This document shows, piece after piece, positions 62,905-64,000 of a stretch of 64,000 nucleotides of DNA. Each line of letters begins with the position of its first letter. The stretch's first letter is position 1. The stretch lies in the NCBI GenBank assembly GCA_916700875.1, contig CAKAKS010000032.1, positions 13,739,629-13,803,628 on the forward strand, written 5' to 3'. The stretch is from Sebastes aleutianus. Its lineage: Eukaryota > Chordata > Actinopteri > Perciformes > Sebastidae. The notes under the pieces are model-generated. The model was not told the DNA's origin. It ran no database searches and was given only the letters and a program-made list of their open reading frames with translations. Made by a program: the position numbers and the translations under genes.

Positions 62905-63604
62905 GTCTGAGAAGTGAAGCCATTGCAGAAGTGCCTTAAACTTGGATTCTTTCTAACAGCCAGCAGGGGGCGACTCCTCTTGCTGCAAAAAGACGTCTGA
63001 TTGTATGAGAAAATGACCCCACTTTTATCTATTACCTCAGTAAACATTGTAAACATGAGTTTATGGTCTCAATCGCTAGTTTCAAGTCTTCTTCAATACA
63101 GCATGATGTTCATTTAGTATATTATGGTCCCATTTAGAGTCAAATAGACCATAAGGCAGAGTATGCTTTAGGGCGTGGCTACCTTGTGATTGACAGGTCG
63201 CTACCACGGCGTTGTCCGGTCTGGGAGTTGTCCGTGTTTTCATCTTAGAACTTTAACCCTTTCACAGTGTGTTTTCAGTTCAAGAAAGTTAATTATAACC
63301 TTTTTGGTCTACTACAAAATTCAGCATTCGGTTGTACTTAGCTCCACCCTCTCGTGTCACATCTGGTTGCAAAAAAACAAGAAGGCGATGGCCAAAAACC
63401 AAGATGGCAACGGCCAAAAACCAAGATGGAGATGGCCATAAAACAAGATGGGCAACGGCCACAAACCAAGATGGCAACAGCCAAAAACCAAGATCGTTAC
63501 AACCAAAAATCAAGATGCTGACAGCAAAAATGCTAAACTCAAGGCTTTCAAAACATAAGTCCATGAACCAATGGGTGACTACGTCCACTTCTTATAAACA
63601 GTCT
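62905..63604 (-). mobile_element. dispersed DNA repeat, family C copy 3 (inverted)
   Basis: Read on the minus strand it begins AGACTGTTTATAAGAAGTGG and ends CACTTCTCAGAC. It matches the copies at 9219-9953 and 11431-12008 through the conserved GGACGTAGTCACC, TAGCTCCACCCT and GCCAGCAGGGGGCG landmarks. It differs by a minisatellite expansion at 63371-63531. Confidence 0.65.
63371..63531 (+). repeat. 22-bp minisatellite, array 2
   Basis: About seven units of GGCCAAAAACCAAGATGGCA plus 2 bases lie inside the family C copy. The unit differs at only a few of 22 positions from array 1 at 49424-49580. Confidence 0.85.
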
Positions 63605-64000
63605 AAGCCACATATATAAGAATTGATTGACTCCTTTTGATATGAAACAGATACAAAATTGGTTTGAAATTGTGCTGTAAATATGCAAATGTGTCTAAAC
63701 TGGGCTGCAAATGTGAACTTCCAAGTATCCAGACAGGTTTAATTGTGTATTTTTGCTCTGTTTTCAAGAGGTCCCGTGGGCTGTTTCAGTGGTCAGAGGT
63801 GCTCTATTGGCATACGCCTTGTTAAAGCGTTTAATCAAACAGGAAATAATGCACAGTATGGCCATGTGGGAAAAGCTGCTTAAACCTCCCCTTTCTTTGC
63901 AAAAGCCGGCTAGGCCAGATCAAATTAAGTGGTTTGATACTTTCTCTGCCAATCGGATTAGGGTGATTAATTCCCAAAAGTGTTTACGCGATTAAAGCCG

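Noticed and set aside
63753..63995. An 80-codon frame at the window end as an exon or transposon gene
   Set aside because: It begins with TTG, has no recognisable domain, and the possible acceptor before it is unsupported by a partner exon.
1..64000. tRNA, rRNA or other structured RNA genes
   Set aside because: No TTCGA-type B box with matching acceptor stem and no rRNA core text was seen on reading through; a covariance search would be needed to exclude small RNAs.

Overview
This is a vertebrate, almost certainly teleost fish, genomic window. Both recognisable genes are split by many short introns with GT-AG borders. The space between them is filled with the short non-autonomous DNA transposons (TTAA-flanked and hAT-type MITEs) and LINE 3' ends typical of fish genomes. 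No bacterial, plasmid, CRISPR or RNA-gene signature was seen.

Layout: 1-20.2 kb holds no supportable gene; it contains several MITE copies (1-332, 8.56-9.95, 11.4-12.0, 12.5-12.85 kb) and a foldback repeat (16.6-16.9 kb). 20,671-25,702 (minus strand) is exd1, reconstructed here as 11 coding exons and 560 residues. Its introns and 5' flank carry LINE debris and a 439-bp MITE. 26.6-30.9 kb is intergenic, with an L2-type LINE end, a tandem array of hairpin-forming 40-bp units and an intact hAT MITE with a perfect 8-bp target duplication. 31,035-46,327 (plus strand) is rasgrp1, reconstructed as 17 coding exons and 797 residues, followed by a roughly 1-kb 3' UTR. 47.4-64 kb has no supportable gene; it contains further MITEs, two arrays of one 22-bp minisatellite and gene-free stretches that could hold conserved non-coding elements.

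The two genes are divergently transcribed, about 5.3 kb apart between start codons. EXD1 is a piRNA-pathway protein with an Sm-like domain and an exonuclease fold. The fish copy has lost exonuclease motif residues and has arginine-glycine motifs in its tail. RasGRP1 is a diacylglycerol-controlled Ras exchange factor of lymphocytes. No shared function is suggested; both families lie on human chromosome 15q, so the pairing may be a rearranged remnant of synteny.

The most notable signal is a minor-spliceosome (U12-type, AT-AC) intron inside the REM domain of rasgrp1 at 37,299-38,786. It is supported by the donor motif, the branch-point motif, their spacing, the reading frame and the protein alignment. 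No clearly new multi-gene system was found.
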